Shown: positions 15,005 through 22,005, counted from the stretch's first letter. The stretch: DNA of 41,235 bases from Lactobacillus sp. S2-2 (GCF_021698855.1 NZ_WWFA01000009.1:1-41235), one strand, 5' to 3'. Notes: generated by a model from the letters alone, not told the origin. Numbers and translations: made by a program.

Positions 15005-15766
15005 TTAAAGTTCATTTATTTTATTGGTTAATTCCATGTACGCGATTCCAGCTTTATTATTTTTTCTATATTCAAAAGTAGACATATTTGCAATAGATGC
15101 ATCAGCAACATCAATCATTCTTGGAACTTCAATTAATGATGCAAATTCATCATTTTTAATTTGTTCAGAAGTTTCATTACTATGATTTGTATGTGAAGTC
15201 ATTGTAATTACATAACCTAAAACTTTTAAATCAGGTTTGATTTGTCCTTGAATATCTTTAATTGTTTTCTTCAATAACTGCATACCTAATAAAGCTTGAT
15301 ATTCAGCTTGAACTGGAATTATCACATAATCACTTGCAGCTAATGCATTAACTGTTAAAATTCCACGACTAGGTGGACAATCAATAAGAACATAATCATA
15401 ATTATCAGCAACTTTTTTTAATGACTTTGATAAAACCAATTCTCTTAAAGTTGTATTAACAAGATTTAATTCAGCATCTGATAATTGTAATGTTGTTGGA
15501 GCTAAGTCCAAATTATTTTTTACATTTACAATTACATCTTCAATTCCACAATCTCCAAGCATGACATTAGTCATATTTAATTTTCTATCTGCAATCATTT
15601 CATGCATGTCATATTTAATACTTGTCAAACTTGCTTGAGGATCTAAATCAACAAGTAAAACTTTTTTATCTAATTGTTGAGATAAATTTTCTGCAACTTC
15701 AGAGGCAGTTGTAGTTTTCCCAACACCACCTTTTTGATTAGCAAAAGCGATAATTTTTGTAGTCAT
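15005..15766 (-). CDS. parA: ParA plasmid partition ATPase
   Basis: A 253-residue P-loop ATPase of the MinD/ParA type. The deviant Walker A motif KGGVGKTT is at residues 12-19, the A' motif VLLVDLDPQASLT at about 37-49, and Walker B at YVLIDCPPSRG. There is no N-terminal HTH, so it is the short (type Ib) form. Regulation is then usually done by ParB. AAGGAAG precedes the ATG. It moves plasmid copies over the nucleoid using ParB-bound centromeres. A phage carrying this instead of an integrase is expected to persist extrachromosomally. Confidence 0.95.
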   Translation of the reverse strand: MTTKIIAFANQKGGVGKTTTASEVAENLSQQLDKKVLLVDLDPQASLTSIKYDMHEMIADRKLNMTNVMLGDCGIEDVIVNVKNNLDLAPTTLQLSDAELNLVNTTLRELVLSKSLKKVADNYDYVLIDCPPSRGILTVNALAASDYVIIPVQAEYQALLGMQLLKKTIKDIQGQIKPDLKVLGYVITMTSHTNHSNETSEQIKNDEFASLIEVPRMIDVADASIANMSTFEYRKNNKAGIAYMELTNKINEL

Positions 15767-15828
15767 AAAAAAACTTCCTTTTAAGATATTCTAATTATTT
15801 AATTTTAATATTTATTTCATTTTGAAAA

Positions 15829-15860
15829 TACCTAAGTACCCAAATACTTAAGTACTTTTA
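15829..15860. repeat. Centromere-like array A: four octamers in the parA leader
   Basis: Four consecutive 8-bp units: TACCTAAG, TACCCAAA, TACTTAAG, TACTTTTA. They start directly downstream of the parA -10 box, so ParB binding here would both mark the centromere and repress the operon. Confidence 0.8.
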
Positions 15861-15861
15861 T

Positions 15862-15890
15862 AGTATAACAATTTATTGTTATATCAACAA
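15862..15890 (-). promoter_or_regulatory. parAB promoter
   Basis: On the minus strand TTGTTG (15885-15890) and TATACT (15862-15867) are separated by 17 nt. An AT-rich inverted repeat (TAACAATTTATTGTTA) fills the spacer. Octamer arrays lie immediately on both sides. Confidence 0.65.
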
Positions 15891-15921
15891 ATCTTTAAAC
15901 CTCAAAAAATAATATATTAGG

Positions 15922-15985
15922 TACTTTAATATTTAAATACTTAGAATTTATAGTACTTAGACACTTGAGTACTTGGGTATCTATA
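15922..15985. repeat. Centromere-like array B: eight octamers upstream of parA
   Basis: Eight units in exact 8-bp register: TACTTTAA, TATTTAAA, TACTTAGA, ATTTATAG, TACTTAGA, CACTTGAG, TACTTGGG, TATCTATA. This is the longest of the four blocks. The period and array form resemble centromeres bound side by side by ribbon-helix-helix dimers (omega-type heptads are the known analogue). Confidence 0.8.
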
Positions 15986-16024
15986 TAATAGATTGATTTG
16001 AAAGCATTACAAAAATTTATTTAT

Positions 16025-16053
16025 TTACAATGAACTAAAAGTGTGTTTATAAT
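16025..16053 (+). promoter_or_regulatory. rep mRNA promoter
   Basis: TTACAA (16025-16030), 17-nt spacer, TATAAT (16048-16053). Transcription would start near 16060 and run through a structured leader of about 260 nt before rep. Confidence 0.75.
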
Positions 16054-16082
16054 AAATTCATAAATAAATTAAATATAGATAC

Positions 16083-16210
16083 AAAAAAAGAACGTTGATA
16101 ATTAATTACTCGCAATAATTAATTATCAGCTAACAAGTAATGCAGTACTTGCTCGCCTTTAACGTTCTAGTTTTATTATTAAATTTGTAGGTCAGCGGTA
16201 ACTGACTTAT
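16083..16210 (-). ncRNA. Antisense RNA controlling rep copy number
   Basis: A transcript of about 128 nt is predicted from the strong minus-strand promoter at 16217-16245. It ends where the AGAACGTT/AACGTTCT stem is followed by seven T on the minus strand (complement of 16083-16089). It is fully complementary to the rep leader and contains the same hairpins, with loop sequence TTGCGAG. RepA_N-type and pIP501-type plasmids are known to use such countertranscripts. No coding potential seen. Confidence 0.72.
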
Positions 16211-16216
16211 AAGTAT

Positions 16217-16245
16217 ATTATATCAAGCTAGAGCTTTATTTTCAA
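16217..16245 (-). promoter_or_regulatory. Promoter of the antisense RNA
   Basis: On the minus strand TTGAAA (16240-16245), exactly 17 nt spacer, TATAAT (16217-16222). It is the best sigma-A promoter in the replicon and points against rep. Confidence 0.8.
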
Positions 16246-16255
16246 TACATATTGG

Positions 16256-16294
16256 AGCGGACAAGTAGATTTAAAATCTTGTTTGCTTTTTTTT
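16256..16294 (+). terminator. Leader terminator upstream of rep
   Basis: AGCGGACAAG (16256-16265) pairs with CTTGTTTGCT (16278-16287), including two G.U pairs, with inner AGATTT/AAAATCT pairing, followed by eight T. It lies only about 26 nt upstream of the rep ATG, so it must be bypassed for rep expression. Confidence 0.85.
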
Positions 16295-16320
16295 CTATCT
16301 AAAAAATAGGAGATAGAGAT

Positions 16321-17118
16321 ATGACACAATTTACTAAATTATATACACAATTATTTGAACAAGGTTACAACGCGAATGAGGTGGTAGCATTCTCATTACT
16401 TCATGATCGTATGAATTCATCAATCAAGAGAAGTGATTTCTTTGATAAGAAAGAATCAGATTTCTTTGTAATTTATACATTGGTTGAATTAGCAGAAAAT
16501 ATTAATATAAGTGAAAGAACTGCATCTAAAATCATGAATAAATTAATTAATGATGGATTGATTACAGTTAAACGTCAATTCAACAAAGCAAGTAAAATTT
16601 TCATTCCTAATTTTCAAGCTGATAAAAGTGTTATTGAATCCAGCAAAAACAACGTACAAGAAAAATCTGCAGCTCCCTACACGCAAAATGTGCAAGTTAA
16701 TCAGACTAACCTTAACCAAACTAAAAACACAAATGATACAGATGACACCAAAAACTTGAATTATCAAAAAGCTGAATTAGAAAATCTGGCTGAATCTTTA
16801 ATTCAAAAGGGTGGTTTATCTGAACAACTTGTAACCACCCTATCTGCTTATTCTAACGATAGGGCGGCTTTATATAATTATGCTAGTTTAATTTATAAAG
16901 CAAAAAATAAAGTAGCTCAACAAGCAACTAAAGTTAGCAATGGATATGCTGCGACAAGATTTGAAACAAATGATTTATTAAGTGATACTTTAGCTAACAA
17001 AATTCAAAGTATTATTATTTCAGCTGAACATAAAGCTAAAAATAAAAGTGCCTATATCATGAGTAGTCTGATTAATATATTTGAAGAAAAAGCTAATGAA
17101 TTTATGATGGAGATATAA
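16321..17118 (+). CDS. repA: RepA_N-family plasmid replication initiator
   Basis: A 265-residue protein. The N-terminal region FTKLYTQLFEQGYNANEVVAF, SLLHDRMNSS, FFVIYTLVELAENINISERT and KIMNKLINDGLITVKRQ is the RepA_N winged-helix domain found on theta-replicating plasmids of Bacillota. A polar linker (about 105-145) is followed by a helical C-terminal domain. RepA_N origins lie inside the rep gene, and a G+C-rich inverted repeat at 16808-16841 fits. AGGAGATAGAGAT precedes the ATG. Expression is probably limited by the attenuator leader and antisense RNA. The stop is one base before the next gene. Confidence 0.9.
   Translation: MTQFTKLYTQLFEQGYNANEVVAFSLLHDRMNSSIKRSDFFDKKESDFFVIYTLVELAENINISERTASKIMNKLINDGLITVKRQFNKASKIFIPNFQADKSVIESSKNNVQEKSAAPYTQNVQVNQTNLNQTKNTNDTDDTKNLNYQKAELENLAESLIQKGGLSEQLVTTLSAYSNDRAALYNYASLIYKAKNKVAQQATKVSNGYAATRFETNDLLSDTLANKIQSIIISAEHKAKNKSAYIMSSLINIFEEKANEFMMEI
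16808..16841. other. Candidate plasmid origin element inside rep
   Basis: A perfect 9-bp inverted repeat AGGGTGGTT / AACCACCCT around a 16-nt spacer lies in the central linker-to-C-terminal part of rep. It is unusually G+C-rich for this window. The origins of RepA_N plasmids map to repeats within the rep coding region, so this is the best candidate. Function is inferred. Confidence 0.5.
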
Positions 17119-17119
17119 T

Positions 17120-19006
17120 ATGGTTGATAATGGTGATATAGAAGCAAAAGGAATCACAATTTTAAGTGATGTACTAACAAATGTTGAAAATCCAACCTTT
17201 ATTCAATATAAAATTAATTCAATGGATAAAGAACCAATAACAGATGGATATATTAATTTATATAATAAATCTAATGTAAATGATAATTCTTATAGTAAAA
17301 AAAATTTTTTATGTAGAGTAGATGTTCAAGTTAAATCTACTAAAAAATTAAAAAATAAACAAAATAATATAGCAATTTTTAATAATTTAAAAAGAGATGA
17401 TTTAGAAGCTATATCTAATTTAGGAGGAGCTTTATTATTTGTAATAGATGTAATTCAAAGAACAATTTATTTTCGAATTTTAACTAAAAAATCAATCAGT
17501 GCTATATTAAATTATTATAATAAACAAAATCAAAAATCTACACCTATAGAAGTTTCTGAATTATATAAAAATCAAAATAACATATATGATCAAAATGAAA
17601 TATATGAAATGATTAGAAGAGCAAATTTAAATATTAAATATACAAATTATGATTTAAAAGATACAAATAAAAAAACTAAGAATAATTCAACAAAAAAAGA
17701 TGAAAGTGAAGAAAATAAAAATAATTCATTAAATAGTATAATGGCTATCCCTGCAGTTAAAGGTGAAAGTATTGATGATATTATTAAAAGAAATCAAAAA
17801 GAGGAAATCTACACTTTTAAAAATGAAAATAATAATTTAATTCCAGATAGTTTTATAATTAGAGGTGGGATTGAAAAGTCTTCCTTAATTAAAGCTAATA
17901 TAAATTTCGTTGGAATTTCAAAAATTTATAATTCTGAACTAATAAAAAAAGATAATAGTCTAAAAATAAAAACAGGAGAAAATAATTTAATATATATAGA
18001 ATTTGACAATTCTAAAACTGAAAATACCGATTTAACTATAACCTTGAAAGAAACTACAAATCTTTCAAAAAAATTAATGAATATTGATATTGCAATCAGT
18101 ATATTAAAAAATGGTTTCTTTTATTCAAATAATAATAAAATTGATTTAAAAATTAACATAAATAAATCAAAAAAAATAAAAAATTTTTATAATAAGATGA
18201 TAAAAGATAAACAACTTCTATTATTTGTTAAAGATATTGAAATAAATACAAAATTACCTTTTTCATCAGATAATATAAATAGTAATGATTTAAAAAAGCT
18301 AAATAAAATTATTGATTTGGCATTTGACTATAGTAATTATTTAAAAAATAATAATATGGAATCAAATAGTATATTGAAAACTAGAGAAGTAATAAACAAT
18401 AAAATTTATTATTTAGTTTTTTATAAAGAAAAAAATGATAAATTTGCTACGGTATCGGATTTGTTGTTAAACGATAAAACAATTATAAAAAGTGCATCTA
18501 CAATTTTAAACCCATATATTTATAAAGAAAAAAATGATAATTTAGAAGATATTTACAATTTTAATTTGAATAAAATAATTAAATGGTATGATAATAATAA
18601 AATTGATGAAGTACAAGCACAAAGTATAAATGCTTTTGTATTAGATTTAATAAGTGTCTTTGATAGAATTAAAGATAAAAGATATATAAATTCAGCTATA
18701 TATTTAATTAATAAAATTATAAGAAATAATGATTTGAAAGATACAGCATTTATAAATTTAATGCAGAGTATAATTAGGAAAGAAAATAGATATCCTCAAT
18801 TATCAGATGTTTTAAAACTAAACAAAATGACACATCAAAAAAATAATCCTACATTAAATTTTTGTGCTATTGTTTCATTGAGTTATATAGTAGATGTTAG
18901 TTTAAATAATATTGATGAATATTGGAATATTCTTAAAATGAATGAAAAAGAAGTTTTAAAAAGAATGCCTATTTATACATTATATAAAAATAAAAAAGAC
19001 TGTTAA
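17120..19006 (+). CDS. DUF4365 (PD-(D/E)XK-like) protein in the rep operon
   Basis: A 628-residue protein. The N-terminal about 165 residues fit DUF4365: an early Glu (E8), TDGYINLY with D42, then CRVDVQVKST with Q70 and K72, the D-QxK form of the PD-(D/E)XK nuclease fold. The rest is Asn/Lys-rich, mixed alpha/beta, and not recognised; residues about 230-350 look like beta strands, the C-terminal 150 helical. GGAG lies within the end of rep, the ATG one base after its stop, so it shares the rep transcript and its copy-number control. Related DUF4365 proteins occur in defence contexts. Nuclease activity is inferred. Confidence 0.75.
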   Translation: MVDNGDIEAKGITILSDVLTNVENPTFIQYKINSMDKEPITDGYINLYNKSNVNDNSYSKKNFLCRVDVQVKSTKKLKNKQNNIAIFNNLKRDDLEAISNLGGALLFVIDVIQRTIYFRILTKKSISAILNYYNKQNQKSTPIEVSELYKNQNNIYDQNEIYEMIRRANLNIKYTNYDLKDTNKKTKNNSTKKDESEENKNNSLNSIMAIPAVKGESIDDIIKRNQKEEIYTFKNENNNLIPDSFIIRGGIEKSSLIKANINFVGISKIYNSELIKKDNSLKIKTGENNLIYIEFDNSKTENTDLTITLKETTNLSKKLMNIDIAISILKNGFFYSNNNKIDLKININKSKKIKNFYNKMIKDKQLLLFVKDIEINTKLPFSSDNINSNDLKKLNKIIDLAFDYSNYLKNNNMESNSILKTREVINNKIYYLVFYKEKNDKFATVSDLLLNDKTIIKSASTILNPYIYKEKNDNLEDIYNFNLNKIIKWYDNNKIDEVQAQSINAFVLDLISVFDRIKDKRYINSAIYLINKIIRNNDLKDTAFINLMQSIIRKENRYPQLSDVLKLNKMTHQKNNPTLNFCAIVSLSYIVDVSLNNIDEYWNILKMNEKEVLKRMPIYTLYKNKKDC

Positions 19007-19026
19007 TTTCTAAACGGTCTTTTTTA
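18994..19026 (+). terminator. Terminator of the rep operon
   Basis: AAAAGACTGTT pairs with AACGGTCTTTT (one G.U) around a short loop and is followed by a T-run. It overlaps the last codons of the DUF4365 gene. Confidence 0.85.
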
Positions 19027-19100
19027 TTTACCCATAAATTATTATTACCACTATAGTAGATATTCGTTGAACTGTTTGAAATTATAGTTAAGGTTATAAT

Positions 19101-19794
19101 CTATATAAGCCCTTTTTTATATTTATCAATATCGTTAATTAATCTTTTTTTTAGTTTATTAATCTCAAAATCATTTTCTCTAGATCCATTATTACTACCT
19201 GAGTAGTGTGGCATATATATAGCTTTTCTATTATTTTTTTATGAGTATCTGTATTATTCTTTGTAAATTTCATATATTTTTTAACATTTTGTTCATATCC
19301 TAAGAAAATAAGCAAAGCATTATTATCAATTCCTAAATTATTTAAATGATTATCTAAATCTAAAAAATGTTTTTTTCTATTTTGACATCACTTGATTCAC
19401 TATTAGTTTCACCTTTTACTAGTTCAGTTATTAAACAACCCCATAACTCTGTATTAGCAACAACTGCCCCTAATCTAGAATCTTTACTGTCATTGTCCCC
19501 ATGGTGACTAAGTAAAGATTCATCTTTCCAAGCATTACCTTGATTCTTTCCAATTAATACATATTTTGTATTATTGAATGATACTTTGTTATCGAACACT
19601 TTTACATCATCCTCATAATATTTTGGAAAAACTCCTGCGTCATAATAACTTTCTGCATCTGTTTCAGTAATATTATCGCTAGATGTTAATTTTTTAAGAT
19701 CATCTGGCTTAAACCAAACAGCAAAGCTATCTTCTACATTTAAATTATTAATATTATTTTTATCGTTTTTGTCATACATTCCAACAATTGGCAT
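19101..19794 (-). pseudogene. Frameshifted unknown gene (possibly glycosylase-like)
   Basis: An intact first part (19360-19794, 144 residues, AGGAGG before ATG) contains YVLIGKNQGNA and DSRLGAVVANTELWGCLITE. It stops just after an A7 run (19370-19376). With one more A the frame continues as FLDLDNHLNNLGIDNNALLI and LGYEQNVKKYMKFTK to a second A7 run (19234-19240). With one more A there, it goes on as AIYMPHYSGSNNGSRENDF to a stop at 19101. The restored protein of about 230 residues has a Gly-Asn-Gln early motif and a late HYSGSN motif reminiscent of uracil-DNA-glycosylase-like proteins, which is only a guess. Two single-base losses in homopolymers indicate decay or slippage. Confidence 0.65.
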
Positions 19795-19854
19795 GTTATA
19801 TCCTCCTAAAAAATTATCATTACTAAATTAGCTTAACATATTAATTAAATACAC

Positions 19855-19883
19855 TTGATATTATACACAATGTTGTGTATAAT
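19855..19883 (+). promoter_or_regulatory. hicAB promoter with palindromic operator
   Basis: TTGATA (19855-19860), 17-nt spacer, TATAAT (19878-19883). A perfect palindrome of two 11-bp arms, ATTATACACAA / TTGTGTATAAT (19860-19883), covers the spacer and the -10 box. Binding by the RHH part of HicB would block the polymerase, so the operon is surely autoregulated. Confidence 0.85.
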
Positions 19884-19913
19884 GTAGTTATAGTCAAGAA
19901 AGGGGAATATGAC

Positions 19914-20108
19914 ATGCCAATGACGGCTCGTGAAATGCTTAAACTCCTTAAAAAGAATGGTTTTATTAGTAAGCGTCAAAATGGAACATCACATTTAATT
20001 ATGTATAATCCAAAAACTAATGTAACTATTCCAGTTCCAATACATAGTAAGGAACTAAAAAAAGGAACTGAGCAAGGCATATTAAAGCAGGCAGGGTTAA
20101 AAAAATAA
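19914..20108 (+). CDS. hicA: HicA-family mRNA interferase toxin
   Basis: A 64-residue protein with the dsRBD-like HicA fold: MPMTAREMLKLLKKNGF, then QNGTSHLIMYNP containing the catalytic His, and a TVPVPIHSKELKKGT-like end with the LKQAG helix. It cleaves translated mRNA when free of HicB. Start is the ATG at 19914 with AAGGGG 8 nt upstream; a longer frame begins inside the promoter palindrome. It is first in a two-gene operon, toxin before antitoxin, as usual for hicAB. On a plasmid-like phage it would work as an addiction module. Confidence 0.92.
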   Translation: MPMTAREMLKLLKKNGFISKRQNGTSHLIMYNPKTNVTIPVPIHSKELKKGTEQGILKQAGLKK

Positions 20109-20149
20109 CCCTTGTTTGTTATATCCCAAAATTGAAAGGACATTTTAAA

Positions 20150-20533
20150 ATGGAAAACAAATTAATTTATCCAGTTATTTTACATCCAGAAGATATCGGT
20201 TATAGTGTTGAGATTCCAGATATTAACAATGGAATTTGGACCCAAGGTGATTCTATGGAAGAGGCATTAGAAATGGCAGTTGATGCAATTGGATCAATGC
20301 TAATTGAAGAAACAAATTATCCAACAGCTACTCCATTAAAGGATATTAAGTTAGAAAATGAAAATGATATAAAAAGCATTGTATCAATTGATATGGATAA
20401 TTATCGAAAAAAAGTATCAAAAACAGTTAGAAAAAATGTTTCTATTCCAGAATATTTAATTCAAATTGGAAAAGACAATAACGTTAATTTTTCTGAAGTT
20501 TTAACTCAGGCTTTAGAAAAAAAGTTTTTATAA
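20150..20533 (+). CDS. hicB: HicB-family antitoxin
   Basis: A 127-residue protein. The N-terminal part (YPVILHPEDIGYSVEIPDIN, then GDSMEEALEMAVDAIG) is the degenerate RNase H-like HicB domain that blocks HicA. The C-terminal part (RKNVSIPEYLIQIGKDNNVN, then FSEVLTQALEKKF) is a ribbon-helix-helix DNA-binding domain, fitting the palindrome over the promoter. Start at ATG 20150 with AAAGGA 8 nt upstream; an upstream in-frame ATG at 20132 has no site. Confidence 0.93.
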   Translation: MENKLIYPVILHPEDIGYSVEIPDINNGIWTQGDSMEEALEMAVDAIGSMLIEETNYPTATPLKDIKLENENDIKSIVSIDMDNYRKKVSKTVRKNVSIPEYLIQIGKDNNVNFSEVLTQALEKKFL

Positions 20534-20548
20534 AAAGGAGTGAATGAT

Positions 20549-20722
20549 ATTTTTACAGCTTGTTGGGAAACAATAAAAAAATGCTGGAATGGGTTAAAAA
20601 AACTTTTTCCATCAAAAAATAAAAATAATGATAATGTTACTTTTATAAAAATAGATGGTGGTAAGAATAACACTATTAGTGATAATCACTTTCATTATAA
20701 ATCAGAAAATAAACAAAAATAA
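20549..20722 (+). CDS. Small basic protein behind hicB
   Basis: About 57 residues: an amphipathic N-terminal helix with Trp and Cys (TACWETIKKCWNGLKKLFPS) followed by NDNVTFIKIDGGKNNTISDN. No family recognised. It follows hicB by 15 nt and ends at a terminator, so it is the third gene of that operon. AAAAGGAG is followed at 8 nt by an in-frame ATT; the only conventional start, GTG at 20540, lies inside the ribosome site. A membrane-surface role is possible from the amphipathic helix. Confidence 0.5.
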   Translation: MFTACWETIKKCWNGLKKLFPSKNKNNDNVTFIKIDGGKNNTISDNHFHYKSENKQK

Positions 20723-20757
20723 AAAAGAGACTACCCATTAAGGTAGCCTCTTTTAAT
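20722..20757. terminator. Bidirectional terminator between hicAB operon and lysis genes
   Basis: AAAAGAGACTACC pairs with GGTAGCCTCTTTT around CATTAA (one internal mismatch), A/T-runs on both sides. It ends the rightward hicAB operon and the leftward late operon. Confidence 0.9.
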
Positions 20758-20761
20758 TTGT

Positions 20762-21526
20762 CTATTTAATTTTAGTCACAAATTTTGTGTTACTTGAAAT
20801 GTAACCGCAGTTAGTTTTAATTCGAGTGATTGAGCCGTAATGAACAATATTACCAGTAATTATTGAACCTTTAGCAAACTTCTTGCCATGATATTGTTTG
20901 AATGAAATATCAGAATAAACATTTACGTATTTAGCTTTAACTTTGAATTCGTTACCAGTATTTAAGTAAGTTGCTTTCTTAGCAGTTTTCTTACCAATTC
21001 CATACTTAATATCATGAGCTAATTGTTTCTTAGAAATACCCCATTTTTCAAGATATTTAAATGGGTCGCTATGATCTCCCCAAATATTTTTAGATACCCA
21101 ATAATGAGATTTAACTCCACGATTGCCAGCTTTCCCTTTATCAAATGTTAGTGGAATATTGTATATTTTTGCGTACTTTCTGATTAATTCAATGAAGTTA
21201 GCATAAGATTTATTAAATCTTACTTGGCTATCAACATGAGCTAACTCAATCTGGAATGGACTGTCGTAGTTAGCGTTTCCTGCTCCCCAAGCTACATATC
21301 CCGGCTCACCAACTTCATAAGCTGCAACATCATTTACAATCATATGTGTATATGCTGGATATTGACCATTAATATTTCGTTTCATATATGAAGCTTCATT
21401 TTTAGCTGAATCTTTACTTTTGTTAGTATCATTGGCAGTATCATGAATAATAATATAATTGTGTCTAGCCTTATCTCCACTACCTTGATTTGTACTTAAT
21501 GCAAACTCTTTACTTACTTTTACCAT
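20762..21526 (-). CDS. Endolysin: N-acetylmuramoyl-L-alanine amidase (Amidase_2)
   Basis: A 254-residue protein. The catalytic domain (1-about 165) has the Amidase_2 pattern: NYIIIHDTAND with zinc ligand H28, AYTHMIVND, SPFQIELAH, KSHYWVS with a second His and WGDHSDPFKYL with the last ligand. A short linker leads to an SH3/SLAP-like wall-binding region (about 185-254) rich in Lys, Tyr and Gly. There is no signal peptide, so it needs the holin encoded immediately upstream. It overlaps the holin gene by 17 nt, with AAGGAG before ATG. It is the last late gene. Confidence 0.93.
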   Translation of the reverse strand: MVKVSKEFALSTNQGSGDKARHNYIIIHDTANDTNKSKDSAKNEASYMKRNINGQYPAYTHMIVNDVAAYEVGEPGYVAWGAGNANYDSPFQIELAHVDSQVRFNKSYANFIELIRKYAKIYNIPLTFDKGKAGNRGVKSHYWVSKNIWGDHSDPFKYLEKWGISKKQLAHDIKYGIGKKTAKKATYLNTGNEFKVKAKYVNVYSDISFKQYHGKKFAKGSIITGNIVHYGSITRIKTNCGYISSNTKFVTKIK

Positions 21527-21947
21527 TTTTATCGTTCTCCTTTTTATCTTTTACTTTTTCGGTTTTTTCAGTTATATCTAAAATTTTGTTTATAAAATAT
21601 TCTAATTTTCCTGTAAATACGCTCATTGCTCGCAGATTTTCAACAATGCTTAATCCTTCATATACTAGTAATCCAATCGTATAAGAAGTTGATATATCAA
21701 TTCCTAAATGGATATTCAAATAGTTATTAAATAAATCATCTAACATGTTTCCAACTACTATTCCGGATATGGCAAGCATTTTAACTGCTATACCTTTCAA
21801 ATAAGTACGACTATGAAGTCGACCTTTGACTGCTGATTTAACGAATCCAATAATTACGTCTATGATCATTAATATAAAATACCAATTAATTAAGTGAACT
21901 CCGTTATCATCTAGCAACCATAGAAAAAAATTTCTTATAATTTCAAT
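21510..21947 (-). CDS. Phage holin (Holin_4/TcdE-like family)
   Basis: About 145 residues. Pattern of the phage_holin_4 family: NWYFILMIIDVIIGFVKSAV (span 1), SRTYLKGIAVKMLAISGIVVG (span 2), TSYTIGLLVYEGLSIVENL (span 3), and a highly charged Lys/Glu C-terminal tail in the cytoplasm. It forms membrane lesions that release the amidase. Start: GAGG is followed at 8 nt by an in-frame ATT (21947); the conventional GTG at 21956 overlaps the ribosome site. An inefficient start would suit a protein whose amount times lysis. Confidence 0.88.
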   Translation of the reverse strand: MEIIRNFFLWLLDDNGVHLINWYFILMIIDVIIGFVKSAVKGRLHSRTYLKGIAVKMLAISGIVVGNMLDDLFNNYLNIHLGIDISTSYTIGLLVYEGLSIVENLRAMSVFTGKLEYFINKILDITEKTEKVKDKKENDKNGKSK

Positions 21948-21973
21948 TTTACACACCTCATTTATTTCAAAAT

Positions 21974-22005
21974 AAAAACGACTAACTAATTTTCATTAGT
22001 AGTCG
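21974..22005 (-). terminator. Terminator-like hairpin at the end of xkdX
   Basis: CGACTACTAAT pairs with ATTAGTTAGTCG (one bulge) and is followed by five T on the minus strand. It overlaps the xkdX stop and would reduce transcription into holin and lysin, or mark an internal boundary between tail and lysis genes. Confidence 0.8.

Larger units (their letters stand above)
16060..16294 (+). promoter_or_regulatory. rep leader: attenuator with antiterminator
   Basis: The leader has an outer stem AGAACGTT/AACGTTCT (16089-16096, 16161-16168) enclosing a perfect 13-bp hairpin (16096-16108 with 16116-16128) and a smaller hairpin (CAAGTA/TACTTG, 16134-16151). CTTGCTCGC at 16148-16156 can pair with GCGGACAAG at 16257-16265 (8 of 9 positions), which is the 5' arm of the terminator ahead of rep. 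Antisense RNA binding to the upstream part should free that arm, form the terminator and stop rep synthesis: the pIP501/pT181-type logic. The pairings are seen; the mechanism is inferred. Confidence 0.7.

Noticed and set aside
14490-15985. Possible CRISPR array
   Set aside because: The repeats are 8 bp in direct contact without spacers, and flank a par operon; they are centromere-type iterons.
16089-16168. Riboswitch or T-box in the rep leader
   Set aside because: The hairpins do not match a known riboswitch, and the opposing promoter plus terminator explain them as an antisense-RNA target.
9003-20722. Search for an integrase or att sites in the lysogeny region
   Set aside because: No protein with tyrosine-recombinase (RHRY) or serine-recombinase features could be found; the absence is part of the phage-plasmid argument.
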